Made by a program: the position numbers and the translations under genes. From contig NZ_CP059449.1 of assembly GCF_022023855.1 (NCBI RefSeq), forward strand, positions 434,001-498,000: DNA of 64,000 nt. The letters are read 5' to 3'. The notes below the pieces were generated by a model that did not search any database, had not been told where the DNA came from, and saw only the letters and a program-made list of their open reading frames with translations. Of this stretch, positions 47,207 through 56,525 are shown one piece after another. Numbering within the stretch: position 1 is the stretch's first letter; the number at the start of each line of letters is the position of its first letter. The stretch comes from Azospirillum brasilense. Lineage in GTDB: Bacteria; Pseudomonadota; Alphaproteobacteria; Azospirillales; Azospirillaceae.

Positions 47207-47907
47207 TGCTGCGCGTCGCCAACCTGACCGCCGCCTACGGCTCCAGCCAGGCGCTGTTCGGCATGGAGCTGTCCGTCGACGCCGGCGAGGCGGTGACCCT
47301 GATGGGCCGCAACGGCATGGGCAAGACGACGACCATCAAGGCCATCATGGGCCTCGTGGCGCCGACCGGCGGCTCCATCGCCTTCGAGGGCACGGAGATC
47401 GCCGGCCGCCCGCCGCACCGCATCGCGCGGGCCGGCATCGCTCTGGTGCCGGAGGGGCGGCAGGTCTTCCCCACCCTGACCGTGCGCGAGAACCTGATCG
47501 CCACCGCCGCCAACCGCTTCGGGCGGTCCGATCCCTGGACGGTGGAGCGCGTGCACGCCCTGTTCCCCCGGCTGGCCGAGCGCGCCGGCAACCTCGCCCG
47601 CAACCTGTCGGGCGGGGAGCAGCAGATGCTCGCCGTCGGGCGCGCCCTGATGACCAACCCCAAGCTGCTGATCCTCGACGAGGCGACGGAGGGGCTGGCC
47701 CCGCTGGTCCGCCAGGAGATCTGGGACTGCCTCGCCCGCCTGAAGGATGAGGGGCAGGCAATCTTGGTGGTGGACAAGAACGTGCACGCCCTCGCCGCCC
47801 TGGCCGACCGCCATCACGTCATCGAGAAGGGGCGGCTGGTGTGGTCCGGCAGTTCCGCCGCCCTGCTCGCCGACCCCACGTTGAAGGAGCGCTATCTTGG
47901 CGTCTGA
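47206..47907 (+). CDS. livF: branched-chain amino acid ABC transporter ATP-binding protein LivF
   Basis: A 233-residue ABC ATPase with Walker A GRNGMGKTT, Q-loop LVPEGRQVFPTLTV, signature NLSGGEQQMLAVGRAL and Walker B LLILDEATEGLAP. The VPEGRQVF motif is diagnostic of LivF. The H-loop carries VDKN in place of the usual VEQN/VEHD. The TGATG junction with livG and the overlap with the next gene, an alpha/beta hydrolase, suggest one operon. Confidence 0.95.
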   Translation: MLRVANLTAAYGSSQALFGMELSVDAGEAVTLMGRNGMGKTTTIKAIMGLVAPTGGSIAFEGTEIAGRPPHRIARAGIALVPEGRQVFPTLTVRENLIATAANRFGRSDPWTVERVHALFPRLAERAGNLARNLSGGEQQMLAVGRALMTNPKLLILDEATEGLAPLVRQEIWDCLARLKDEGQAILVVDKNVHALAALADRHHVIEKGRLVWSGSSAALLADPTLKERYLGV

Positions 47908-48739
47908 CCCCCTGTTTTCCGGCATGACCGCCGCCGAGATCGACCGCCAGTACAATTTCCGCAAGCTGGTGCCGGAGCACCCGGCCTATTTCGCCCGCTG
48001 GCAGGCGGAGAGCGAGGCGGTGCGCGCCCGGCTCGGCGGGCGCTATGACATTCCCACCGGCCCGCACCCGCGCCAGCGCGCCGACGTCTTCCCGGCCGGA
48101 GAGGGCGCGCCGGTGCTGGTCTTCATCCATGGCGGCTACTGGCGGGCCCTGTCGAAGGACCTGCATTCCTTCATCGCCGCGCCCTATGTGGAGCGCGGGG
48201 TGGCGGTCGTCCTGCTCGGCTACGGCCTGTGCCCGGACGTGACGATGGACGAGTTGTGCGGCCACGCCCAGGCCGGGCTGGACTGGGTGATCGCCAACGC
48301 GGCCAGCTTCGGCGGCGTTCCCCGGCGGGTAGTGGTGTCCGGCCATTCGGCAGGCGGCCACCTGACGGCCAAGCTCGTCTCGGAGAATCGCGACCGCGTG
48401 GCCGGCGGCATCCCGATCAGCGGCCTTTACGACCTGGAACCGATGCTCGGCTTCGAGGTGAACGAGCAGCTGCGGCTCAATCCCGACTCGGCGCGACGGC
48501 TGAGCCCGATCCACGCCGTTCCCGCCCCGGCCCCGCTGCTGATGCCGGCGCTGGGCGGCCTTGAGACCGACGCCATGCACCGCCAGCAGGCCGACTACGC
48601 CCTGGCCTGGGCCGCGCAGGGCAACGCGGTGCGGGAGATCGTGGAGCCGGGCGCCGACCATTTCAGCGTGGTCGACCGCTTCGCCGAACCGGGCAGCCTG
48701 CTGTTCGAGGCGGCGCTGGCGATGCTCAAGGACAGCTGA
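47897..48739 (+). CDS. alpha/beta hydrolase, esterase/kynurenine-formamidase-like
   Basis: A 280-residue soluble hydrolase. The oxyanion motif is FIHGGYWRAL, the nucleophile Ser lies in VSGHSAGGHL (GHSAG), the His in GADHFSV. The sequence N-terminal to the HGG motif (TAAEIDRQYNFR) is typical of the kynurenine formamidase-like branch. A TTG at 47897 has an AAGGAG ribosome site seven bases upstream and overlaps livF; ATG 47924 is the alternative start. Operon position next to a transporter suggests it processes an imported ester or amide. That is inference. Confidence 0.82.
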   Translation: MASDPLFSGMTAAEIDRQYNFRKLVPEHPAYFARWQAESEAVRARLGGRYDIPTGPHPRQRADVFPAGEGAPVLVFIHGGYWRALSKDLHSFIAAPYVERGVAVVLLGYGLCPDVTMDELCGHAQAGLDWVIANAASFGGVPRRVVVSGHSAGGHLTAKLVSENRDRVAGGIPISGLYDLEPMLGFEVNEQLRLNPDSARRLSPIHAVPAPAPLLMPALGGLETDAMHRQQADYALAWAAQGNAVREIVEPGADHFSVVDRFAEPGSLLFEAALAMLKDS

Positions 48740-48765
48740 GAGACGCCCCAGGCCTGAAACGAAAA

Positions 48766-48795
48766 AAGCCTTCCCGGTTGGGAAGGCTTCTTCGT
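48766..48795 (+). terminator. rho-independent terminator after the liv operon
   Basis: Perfect 10-bp arms AAGCCTTCCC and GGGAAGGCTT around a short loop, with CTTCGTT following and an A-run before, so it could work in both directions. It marks the left edge of core sequence before the accessory island. Confidence 0.85.
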
Positions 48796-48903
48796 TGTCG
48801 GTTTCAGGCTTGGATGGGAGTGAGGCAGAGGGACGGGCTCGATTTGGCACCTATATTTGGGAGCACGGGCCGGCATTATGTGGGAACGATCCGTGAAATC
48901 AGC

Positions 48904-49091
48904 CTATGTGTGAGAGGAGTTCGTTGTATCTTCCACCGAGGGCGGCTTGGCAAAGGCGCTCTTCGGATCGACCCCGGCGAGCAGTTGATCGAGCAGCTGG
49001 TCCGGGATGCTGGGCTGTTTGCGTCGTGCCATACAGGGCCTCCTTCGGTCCCTCGGTTATGGCCCGTACACGGAATTCCTCACAGTCCCTA
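48904..49091 (-). mobile_element. IS256 family transposase remnant (5' end only)
   Basis: On the minus strand, ATG 49032 opens a 42-residue reading (MARRKQPSIPDQLLDQLLAG and a little more), which is the standard N-terminus of IS256-family transposases, preceded by a GAAGGAGG ribosome site. After about 28 residues the homology stops and a stop codon appears at 48904. Just upstream, around 49071-49090, the minus strand reads GGGACTGTGAGGAATTCCGT, which looks like the family's terminal repeat. The remaining about 350 codons are missing. Confidence 0.65.
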
Positions 49092-49474
49092 TCTGGCCCG
49101 CTGCTGGGCGCCGCGGGGCGGCGACCTGCGCATCCCGGCACCCGGGTTGGCGCGCCGCCGGGCTGCTCGGGGCCTGGAACGCGGTAAGCCGGCAGAGGTT
49201 GGTGCATACCAGCGCCACCAAACACTCAAGCGACTTCATCGCGCTACTCGTATGGGCCGACAAAAATGTCTGCACGTAAATAGTATGTAACCGATTGATA
49301 TTTATCGTAATTGCGATTCGGCTCAGCGGAAAAGTTTGCGCATGTTGTGCTTGACTCCGAGTTTAGATTGTCGTATGCAAACAAGTTTTCCCATGTAAGT
49401 ATATTATACTTGTGCGAGTAAATTGCGCTCATGCGGAGAGCGTAGCTAGAAATCTCCATCGCGCTGCAGTGCAG
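49092..49474. other. gene-poor, AT-rich left part of the island
   Basis: No supported gene. The first about 160 bases are GC-rich without a good reading frame; from about 49260 the sequence becomes AT-rich (TAAATAGTATGTAACCGATTG and similar). This abrupt base-composition change separates the IS remnant from the RADAR operon and is typical of an acquired segment. Confidence 0.4.
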
Positions 49475-51790
49475 TCAGATGGTGAGGAATGTGCTTTCGT
49501 ATCCACACTCTCGTAGCTTCTCGATCAAGAGAAGCGCCTCTGGCAATGTCTTTTCTTTCTGCTTTACGATTGTATCGAGCAGGATGGCGAATTCCTGATC
49601 CAGTCTCGTGGCAAACACACCTGGGTCATCGGTATTTACGGATATACGAGCGCGTCCTTCGGTCATCTTCAGGATGTTGAAGGCAGGATGCTCCTGCATG
49701 TTTTTCACCGCGCCGGTGGTCATGTTGCTGGTTGGGTTGATTTCCAGGCAAATTCCCCGTTCATACATTTTCTCACAGACCACCTTTTGGGCATGAGCGA
49801 TCCGAGGCGCTTGTGCGTTCAGGACGGCAATGGATTTGCTGCCGGCTATACTGTCTCGCTTTCTCTGAACCTCCCGGTTCCACGTTTCGTGGGCGAAGAG
49901 GTGGACCGGGTCGTCCATGCTTCCCTGCCCCTCGGGTGTAGGACGCGGCGGCAAGTGCGTGCGTTCGTCGGCAAGGAGTTCCAGCACGCTGACCGGGATC
50001 ACCTTTCCATAGATTGCCTGGCTCAGCTTGCAGATCTCTCGATCGATGTCGGCGAGATCCGCGGGAGGTAGCGCGCCCGCAACCAGCAGCGTCTTGCGCA
50101 GCCAAACCAGATCGTCGAGCAGCACACCTTGGGGCATCTGAATGCGCGAGTGGTTTCTTGCCAGCCACATCGGCGTGTCGAGGCCCAGCGCCAGCCCATG
50201 TCCGATGCGGTCACGCTGCTCCAGCAGATGGGTAACCAGCAGGTCAATGTGTCGGAGGCCTGTGACGACGTGGAAAAAATCCTCTCCGGCATGGTAGGTC
50301 TGACCGAGGCGGGGCAACGTGAAGGAGTGGACGTGCAGGCCACGGTCCGATAGCCGGCTCCAGTGCTCCGGAACGATTCTTTCTGCGCTGTCTGGAGTCG
50401 CAAGCGGTCCGACGTCGCCGCGCAGCAGCCGCAGGAACGGAATGAAGATGTCTGGGGCGCAGCCCCGTTCGAGGTTCGCGACATCCAAGCCGACGATCGA
50501 GGACGCCAAAGCTGGGTGCTTGTGACGAAAGAGGTGGAGGATGGCAGTCTTGCGGTCCAGGTCGGCCCGCAGACTGCCAAAATGGCCAAGATTAGTAGAT
50601 CGAGCCTTGGGATTGCGGATGAAGTGGACGACGAAGCCGATGTCGTACGGCCCATCCAAACCGTTCCGTACCTGCTTCCAGTTCCGCATGTACTGGAACC
50701 ATTTGACGGCTTTATCCTTGGGAGCGATCCTCAACTCGAGGCGTCTGGTCGAGGGGCATTCCAGGGCGAGATCGGCCAGTCGGCGCATTCTCTGGCGGAG
50801 AGCCCGCGGCGCCTTGACGGCGCGTTTCTCGCTCAGGGGTTCAGCGCGGTCGAGGTATTCGCGGAAGCGCGACAATCCGGCACCGGAGCCTGGAAACTGC
50901 TGCTGCTCGGACAGGAAGATGCTCTTCGCGACGAGGTATTGATCGAAGCCCTTCTCGAAATCCTGGTTTTCGTCCCCGTGGAGACGATTGTATCCTGCGA
51001 GTAGGCGCTGCCAGGAATGCATGAGAAACCAGCGTTCCTGATACAGATGCTCGGCCGAACTGGCGGTTCGGGATGCCTTGGGAACGTCGAGGCTTTCCCG
51101 CCAGTGCCGAAGTGTGCGCCGCCGGAACGTCATGGCATCCTGGATGAGATCCCGTTCCCACAGCCGGTTCGACAGGCGCTCGCCGTTGCTCCGGATCTCC
51201 TCCAATTTGGCGTCATTGTAGCGCGGAACCGCTTCGAGTCGGACGTCCTCAGCCATGAGCCTCGCCCACAGCACCGGAACGGGATCGCTCGCCTCGAAGT
51301 GCACGTGGGTGTCGGCCAGCCCGCGGGCGCAGATCGTGCTCAAGTCGGGGTCCCAGATGCCGGGAAACACTCGCCACTTGGAAAGCGCCTGCAGGGACTT
51401 GTCAATGTTGCAGGGGGCGGGAGACTGCCCCAACAGGTTCAGCGTCACCAAGGCGTCATGGTCCAACCGCGCCATTGCCGACCGCCAGTTCGCCAGCGAC
51501 GGGCGTGCGATCCGCGGCTCGCAGGAATAGACCTTGACGTCGATGTCGCCGCTGGTCAGCACTGCGCTCCACCAGTCGGTCAACCGCCGGTGCTTGGCGA
51601 AGAAGTCCTCGACAGCAACCTCGATTACCTCCTGATGACGCTCCGGGTTGCGGTGCAGGAGATGGTTGGCGAAGTGCCTGGCCATCTCCAACGGCCCGGG
51701 AAGCTCGACGGTTCCCCACGAGAGCCGTGCGCGCCATCGGATCAACTCGATCGCGAGATCAAGCCGGCTTATCCCCAACAAGCTGCTCAT
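49475..51790 (-). CDS. rdrB: RADAR defence system adenosine deaminase RdrB
   Basis: A 771-residue protein with the metal-dependent adenosine deaminase motifs spread as in RdrB: THVHFEAS (His162, His164), TYHAGED (His500, Glu503), IGHGL (His531), EINPTSNM near residue 684, and SVNTDDPGVF (Asp721, Asp722). Long inserts separate the first and second motifs, as in RdrB and unlike the about 340-residue housekeeping enzyme. In RADAR it converts adenosine or ATP species to inosine forms during phage infection. ATG 51790 has an AGGAAAG ribosome site and overlaps the rdrA 3' end by 32 bases. All metal and catalytic residues seem present. Confidence 0.92.
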   Translation of the reverse strand: MSSLLGISRLDLAIELIRWRARLSWGTVELPGPLEMARHFANHLLHRNPERHQEVIEVAVEDFFAKHRRLTDWWSAVLTSGDIDVKVYSCEPRIARPSLANWRSAMARLDHDALVTLNLLGQSPAPCNIDKSLQALSKWRVFPGIWDPDLSTICARGLADTHVHFEASDPVPVLWARLMAEDVRLEAVPRYNDAKLEEIRSNGERLSNRLWERDLIQDAMTFRRRTLRHWRESLDVPKASRTASSAEHLYQERWFLMHSWQRLLAGYNRLHGDENQDFEKGFDQYLVAKSIFLSEQQQFPGSGAGLSRFREYLDRAEPLSEKRAVKAPRALRQRMRRLADLALECPSTRRLELRIAPKDKAVKWFQYMRNWKQVRNGLDGPYDIGFVVHFIRNPKARSTNLGHFGSLRADLDRKTAILHLFRHKHPALASSIVGLDVANLERGCAPDIFIPFLRLLRGDVGPLATPDSAERIVPEHWSRLSDRGLHVHSFTLPRLGQTYHAGEDFFHVVTGLRHIDLLVTHLLEQRDRIGHGLALGLDTPMWLARNHSRIQMPQGVLLDDLVWLRKTLLVAGALPPADLADIDREICKLSQAIYGKVIPVSVLELLADERTHLPPRPTPEGQGSMDDPVHLFAHETWNREVQRKRDSIAGSKSIAVLNAQAPRIAHAQKVVCEKMYERGICLEINPTSNMTTGAVKNMQEHPAFNILKMTEGRARISVNTDDPGVFATRLDQEFAILLDTIVKQKEKTLPEALLLIEKLRECGYESTFLTI

Positions 51791-54641
51791 GGATCTTTCC
51801 TGCCGGGACGCGGCCGATGTCGAGGAAACGGGCAATCAGATCGACTTTTTCCGTGAGCGACGCATCCGCGGCGATCGTGGTTTTCAGCCTCTCGAACTCG
51901 GCGAGTTGGTCTTTGAGCCATTCCGCCGTGTCGGTTAGGTCAGCGGCAATGGCGTCCAGGTGGAAGGTTGCGTCCGGAAAGTTCCAGGTCAGCAGGTCTT
52001 CCGGTTGCAGCATATCCTCCGGCTGGGTGGGGTAAACATCCTTGCCTTCGGGTCTGCCCCACGCGCGGACCTTGATGTTCGCCATGGTCTGAACAAGTGG
52101 CGGCTTTTCGCTGGGTGCGCGCAACTGCGTCAGCTTGTCTGCGGCCGCAATCATCAGCTTACGAACGGATGTCCACACCGAGACGGCGGTGTCGTCATCG
52201 AGCGGCCCGTCGCCGATCCAGAACAACCCGCGCGCGATTGGGACTAGGCTCCAGACGTGCAGAATGAACGTGCGGGGACTGCGATCCTGCACTGATTCTG
52301 CCAGATTAACCAGCATCTTAAGCCGGCATTGGGAGCGATTGCCGGGAGAGGGGCTCAGTGAAATGCCGATCGGCAATGTTGTTTGTGGGTAGTGAATTGC
52401 TTTGAAGTCGTTTCCTAGACGGGCCAAGTGGGCCGAGAGAACCCACATAACGACGAGGAAGTGCCTCTGCCTTTCAGCTTCCGCTGCGTTCCGTATCAGG
52501 TCCCGGGCGAACTGAGAAAAGCTTAGAGCAATATCACCGAGGGCAGCGAGATCGCGCCAAATGTCGCCAATGTCCGCGTGGCCGCGAGAAAGTTGGCTGT
52601 CAATCTTGACGCACAGCGCGTCCCAGGTGGATATCCCATCTCCTTTCACATGTGAGAAGACCCATGCATGCTGCATGAATGTCGTTGTGACGTCCCGGTA
52701 GCGGATTCCGTCTTGTAATAATTCGAAAGGTACCGTTTCGCGCGCTTTCCCTCGTGCAATGGCCTTCTCGACCGTGTTCCACCTTGAGAATGCCAAAACA
52801 TCGGTGCGGTTTATTTCCTCAAACGGCTTACTAAGATCTGGGTGGTAGATGTACTTGCTCTCCGAGGACACCTCCAGCATCAGGCTGTCGAGGTAACGGA
52901 GCTGAAACACGTAGAGGCAGGACCAGGGGAGAAATGACCGCTGGTAGTATCCAGCGATTCCGTATCGTGCTTCAGGGAGGTCGTTCCGCCTCTCCGGTGG
53001 CAGTATCCTGGCAAAATGGGCTGGGATCCAATGTGAAAGGGCTTCTACACCCCTGGCATCCAACTGGTTGCCGCCAATATGGACATCGAGCCAATAGTCA
53101 CAGACGCTTTGGGAGTACGTCCCTCCCGGCATGTATTGTTTCGTATCGTCGGCGAGCCAGCCGCTTACCATTTGTTCGGCCAGAATGGCTTCGCCGATGT
53201 GGTCAGTTTCCTTCATGGCGGCGCGCAAGTCGCGTGCCTTGTGATAACCGAGCAGAAGCGTTGGTAAGGGTTTGTGGTCAGCGCGCGGAAACAGATCGCC
53301 GGTGCGGCGGTATTGGTCGTAGAAGACTCCATCGAGGAAGCTGACCAAACCTCGAACCGAGTCCACGAATAGCGCGCTGTGCTCCGACGTGGCAAACCAC
53401 CATTCCAGGGCCAATCGTAGGCTTTCGGCAGCCCTCTCCGGCTCGGTATGAGTCTTGGCAGCCAGCGCATGGGCAACGAACTGGCTGACAAAGATTTCCG
53501 TTAGGGTTCGCTCCTTGGGAAGGGATTCGAGGTGGGAGCGGTCCGGTATCGACAAGCGGTGCCGGCGGCTCGGCGGGAGCGTTTTGTCGATTTCCGCCAG
53601 CACAACATCGGTTGTGTCACTCCACAGACTGAATAAGCGTCCCGCCCGAGCGTCGATGGGCTCGGCCTGATCGAGGACGCGGAGGGCTTTGATGAGGTCT
53701 GGGTTCTTGCTGAATCGCTGCCGGGCTATCTCACGGGATAGGCGCCCGACATCCGCGGCTATAATGGTGACGACCCGCGGGTGCGCAAGGTACTGCCGGA
53801 CATCGTTGAGAATTCTGTCTCCACCATACGGAGCCAAGTCCGTATCGTCGAATACCAGGACGAGCAACTCGCAATTGACCACTTCGAGCAGAGCGTCGAC
53901 GAAACCGTGCCACGCCTCAATGCGCTGGTAGGCGTAGATGTTGTAGGTAGCCCGGTTGCGGGCGTAGTCCTTGAAGTCCAGAGCGTCGTTGACGAGAGCC
54001 GTCTGCCCCTGGCTGTGAGCGAACGTCCAGCCGACATGGACCTCGTCCCTGAGCTCGTTCAGGGTCGCCTGCAACTCCTTTTGCCGTCGGCTGTCGCCAT
54101 GCTCCGCGTCGAGTCGGCGCAGGAGTTCATCCTCGATTTCGGCCAGAACGGCCTCCATCGGCATCTCATGCTCGAGCATGCTGCTGGGGATGATGATGGG
54201 TTGCACGAGAGCGGTGCGGCGGGTGGTCTCGATCTCAAGCGTTTCGAACCCGAGCTTCACCACTCCCGGATCCCGGTCCGTCTGATTCGGCAAGCCGCGG
54301 AGCGTCAATGCGTTGAGAATTTCCTTGATCTTCAGAAGCGTGGTCGTCTTGCCACTGCCGCGTTCACCGTCAATCACCAACACGTTGTGGGGCTGTTGAT
54401 GGCGCCCGTTGCGCCGACGCCATCGTGGGCTGATGCGGTCCCCATTCGCGTCCTTGTAGAATTTCGTTTCTTCCTTCCCAGCCTGACGGTGATGCCGGAC
54501 CGCCTGCGCCTGGACTCCCAGCACAACGCGTTCCACAGCCTGCTGCTGTTCGGGATAAAGGTCCGCAAGTTCCTGTTGCGGCAGCGCTGCCTTCGACAGC
54601 TCACTGAGCCGTTCGATCCATTTTTTGTCGGCCGAAGGCAT
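51759..54641 (-). CDS. rdrA: RADAR defence system ATPase RdrA
   Basis: A 960-residue AAA+/STAND-type ATPase. Walker A is GERGSGKT at residues 92-99, preceded by HNVLVIDGE; Walker B is LLVLVFDDTDLAP near residues 259-271; a sensor-1-like strand VVTIIAADVGRLSR follows. The remaining about 650 residues are helical and contain no known domain that I can name. This is the size and layout of RdrA, which assembles with RdrB to sense phage infection. The two genes overlap, so are co-translated. ATG 54641 follows GAGAGGGG. GC content and codon use are less biased than in the flanking core, consistent with transfer. Confidence 0.92.
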   Translation of the reverse strand: MPSADKKWIERLSELSKAALPQQELADLYPEQQQAVERVVLGVQAQAVRHHRQAGKEETKFYKDANGDRISPRWRRRNGRHQQPHNVLVIDGERGSGKTTTLLKIKEILNALTLRGLPNQTDRDPGVVKLGFETLEIETTRRTALVQPIIIPSSMLEHEMPMEAVLAEIEDELLRRLDAEHGDSRRQKELQATLNELRDEVHVGWTFAHSQGQTALVNDALDFKDYARNRATYNIYAYQRIEAWHGFVDALLEVVNCELLVLVFDDTDLAPYGGDRILNDVRQYLAHPRVVTIIAADVGRLSREIARQRFSKNPDLIKALRVLDQAEPIDARAGRLFSLWSDTTDVVLAEIDKTLPPSRRHRLSIPDRSHLESLPKERTLTEIFVSQFVAHALAAKTHTEPERAAESLRLALEWWFATSEHSALFVDSVRGLVSFLDGVFYDQYRRTGDLFPRADHKPLPTLLLGYHKARDLRAAMKETDHIGEAILAEQMVSGWLADDTKQYMPGGTYSQSVCDYWLDVHIGGNQLDARGVEALSHWIPAHFARILPPERRNDLPEARYGIAGYYQRSFLPWSCLYVFQLRYLDSLMLEVSSESKYIYHPDLSKPFEEINRTDVLAFSRWNTVEKAIARGKARETVPFELLQDGIRYRDVTTTFMQHAWVFSHVKGDGISTWDALCVKIDSQLSRGHADIGDIWRDLAALGDIALSFSQFARDLIRNAAEAERQRHFLVVMWVLSAHLARLGNDFKAIHYPQTTLPIGISLSPSPGNRSQCRLKMLVNLAESVQDRSPRTFILHVWSLVPIARGLFWIGDGPLDDDTAVSVWTSVRKLMIAAADKLTQLRAPSEKPPLVQTMANIKVRAWGRPEGKDVYPTQPEDMLQPEDLLTWNFPDATFHLDAIAADLTDTAEWLKDQLAEFERLKTTIAADASLTEKVDLIARFLDIGRVPAGKIHEQLVGDKPA

Positions 54642-54753
54642 GCGGTGCCCCTCTCGCTTTTGATGCGGCGAGAGAATACCCGCGGAACGGGTTCAATATC
54701 AACACGCCAAGTCCAAAAAGGAGTTGGGCGGTTGGGTGTCAGCCTAACTCGCG

Positions 54754-55221
54754 TCAGCGGGCAATCTGGGCCATCCAGCGGCGGCGTGGCCGGGCAGGTG
54801 ACGACCTCCGGGCGACGTCATAGACGACATCCAAGAGTATGTTGTCCTGCCGTGCCGCATCCCGGGCAATCCTGGTCTGGCCGCGGTTGGTGGGTGCGCG
54901 GCTGGGAGACACTTCGTTGAAGTCGTCTATTACGACCACTTGAAGGTTGGGGCGGCGGCGCATCAGCGAGTCTAGGACCCGCCAGCATTCCTGGCCCAGG
55001 CGGCCGTACCAGGAGTCGGTGACGATCACGTCCGGCTTGTGACGGTCAACGGCCTCCACGGCATATTCGGGGGCGCTCAGGCGTACGACGTCGACGGGCT
55101 GTCTGCGGCTATGGGACAGCTTGTCGCTCAGTGCGGCCAAACTGAAAGGGTCCTCGCTAATGACCAGAACCTTTGGATGGGTGCTGTCCACGGCGTGCTG
55201 GCTGCGAAGCTGGGGGATCAT
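54754..55221 (-). CDS. receiver-like protein upstream of RADAR
   Basis: A 155-residue protein with a CheY-like fold in residues about 15-100: beta-1 KVLVISEDP with an acidic pair, beta-3 PDVIVTDSW with a candidate phosphoacceptor Asp69, and VVVIDD as beta-4. The usual Thr/Ser and Lys of a receiver are not evident, and a basic C-terminal tail (RPRRRWMAQ) follows. It is in the same direction as rdrA, 112 bases upstream. It may be an accessory or regulator of the RADAR operon, or an unrelated orphan. I know of no RADAR subtype described with such a gene. Confidence 0.6.
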   Translation of the reverse strand: MIPQLRSQHAVDSTHPKVLVISEDPFSLAALSDKLSHSRRQPVDVVRLSAPEYAVEAVDRHKPDVIVTDSWYGRLGQECWRVLDSLMRRRPNLQVVVIDDFNEVSPSRAPTNRGQTRIARDAARQDNILLDVVYDVARRSSPARPRRRWMAQIAR

Positions 55222-55537
55222 GGCGTCCTATCCCTCTCGAGTTCCTGACAGAACAACAGAACCCGACTGTCGGTTCCTAGCCTCAGCGCATGCCATCATG
55301 GACCCAAACTCCCGAGGAAGCGAGGAAGCTAGCGATTGGCCGGCTGTAACGCAAGGCCGCTTTGCAGGGAAACCCGCAGCAATTTGAGGCATTTGGTTGC
55401 ATGTCCACGCTTCACTTGCTACGATTTATCCATTGTGCAGGGGTTTGCCCCCGATTGCAAGTGGGTAATCCACCAGACTTTGTGTCTGCCTCGCCTGAGA
55501 TGCGAGCCCTAGCCCCCATTCCTTGTGGTGTCAAATC
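55222..55537. other. divergent intergenic region in the island
   Basis: A 316-bp gap between the receiver-like gene (minus) and the 140-residue gene (plus). It must hold promoters for both. A 7-bp inverted pair CACTTGC (55413-55419) and GCAAGTG (55457-55463) is spaced 37 bases apart and could be an operator. No RNA gene is recognised. Confidence 0.4.
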
Positions 55538-55960
55538 ATGTCCGCCTTTTCAGGAAAGCAGGCCCGGGAGCTCACCGAGGTCACGGAGGAGGAGTTCAAG
55601 CACTGGCGCAAGGTGCTGTCGGGCGTGCCGGCGCTTGTAGGAAAGCGGCCCAAGCTACGATATTCCCATTTGATCCTCTTGAGTGTCGTGAAGGAACTTA
55701 CGCAGTTGGGCTTATCCATAAGTCCCATACGATCTCAAATCGAGCGGATCGCCCTGGAAATGGAAACAAAACCGCCCGCGGATCTAAAGAGCCAAGTGCT
55801 CGTGCTCAGTGGGGCCGGTGCCGCGTTGAAGACGGCGTCATCTGGGCGGGTGCAATTTGCCGTCGACGACCCCGCCACAGTGTTCCTGGCCATGGGCCCA
55901 ATCATCGCGCGTCTGGATGGCCGCATTCAGGGCGGCAGCGAACCGATGCTGCCGTTCTAA
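55538..55960 (+). CDS. hypothetical protein, possible HTH regulator
   Basis: A 140-residue protein. Residues about 10-60 (VTEEEFKHWRKVLSGVPAL then YSHLILLSVVKELTQLGLSISPI) are helical and recall the N-terminal part of a MerR-type winged helix, but no family can be assigned with confidence. The C-terminal half is short strands ending PMLPF. The ATG at 55538 is preferred over a TTG 15 bases upstream. It is divergent from the receiver-like gene, with IS remnants after it. Confidence 0.5.
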   Translation: MSAFSGKQARELTEVTEEEFKHWRKVLSGVPALVGKRPKLRYSHLILLSVVKELTQLGLSISPIRSQIERIALEMETKPPADLKSQVLVLSGAGAALKTASSGRVQFAVDDPATVFLAMGPIIARLDGRIQGGSEPMLPF

Positions 55961-56041
55961 CACTACTTTGGCAGTCTCCACGTGAGCAGGTGAGCTGATC
56001 GCTGTTGAACAGCTTAGTCCTTCCGGTCGTCCTGCAAGACC

Positions 56042-56525
56042 TCATCCACATTCCGCAACTCGATTGGTGTCCGGTGGTGACACGTCCTTGGCGGCATACA
56101 CCGTGAGCTGGGCGGCCAGCTTGGTTTTCGTGAGGTCGCACGGACTGGGCGGCCGATAGGCCGGGTTGGCCAGGTCGGGTTTGTCGGCGACGCGCTCACG
56201 GACGACGTCGTTGGGGGAGCGGCCGGTGAGGACGCGCTGTCGGCGGGCGTTGTAGGCGAGCCGGTAGCCGTTCAGCAGGCGCTCCAGGGCTTCGTGAGTG
56301 CCGATGCACATACCAGCACCTCCCGTCCGATGCGGCCGTTGAAGCGTTCGACCATGCCGTTGGTTTGCGGCGTGTAGGGCTTGGTCGTGCGGTGCTGCAC
56401 GCTCAGGGCGCGGCAGGCGGCCTCGAAGCCGTCGGCGGTGAAGCAGCTGTCGCGGTCGGTCAGGACGTAGGTGACCTGGAAGGGAAAGGCGGCGACGGCC
56501 TCTTTGAGGATTCGCCATCCGCAAG
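56042..56525 (-). mobile_element. IS481 family transposase remnant, frameshifted
   Basis: On the minus strand one frame reads VTYVLTDRDSCFTADGFEAA and TTKPYTPQTNGMVERFNGRIGRE, the second Asp and Glu regions of an IS481 DDE transposase. The rest (IGTHEALERLLNGYRLAYNA, LTGRSPNDVVRERV) is in another frame from about 56310. The N-terminal DNA-binding part and first catalytic Asp are absent. It cannot be active. Confidence 0.75.

Noticed and set aside
49244-49459. 71-codon minus-strand frame in the AT-rich island edge
   Set aside because: No ribosome site, no family resemblance and amino-acid composition typical of random AT-rich sequence.
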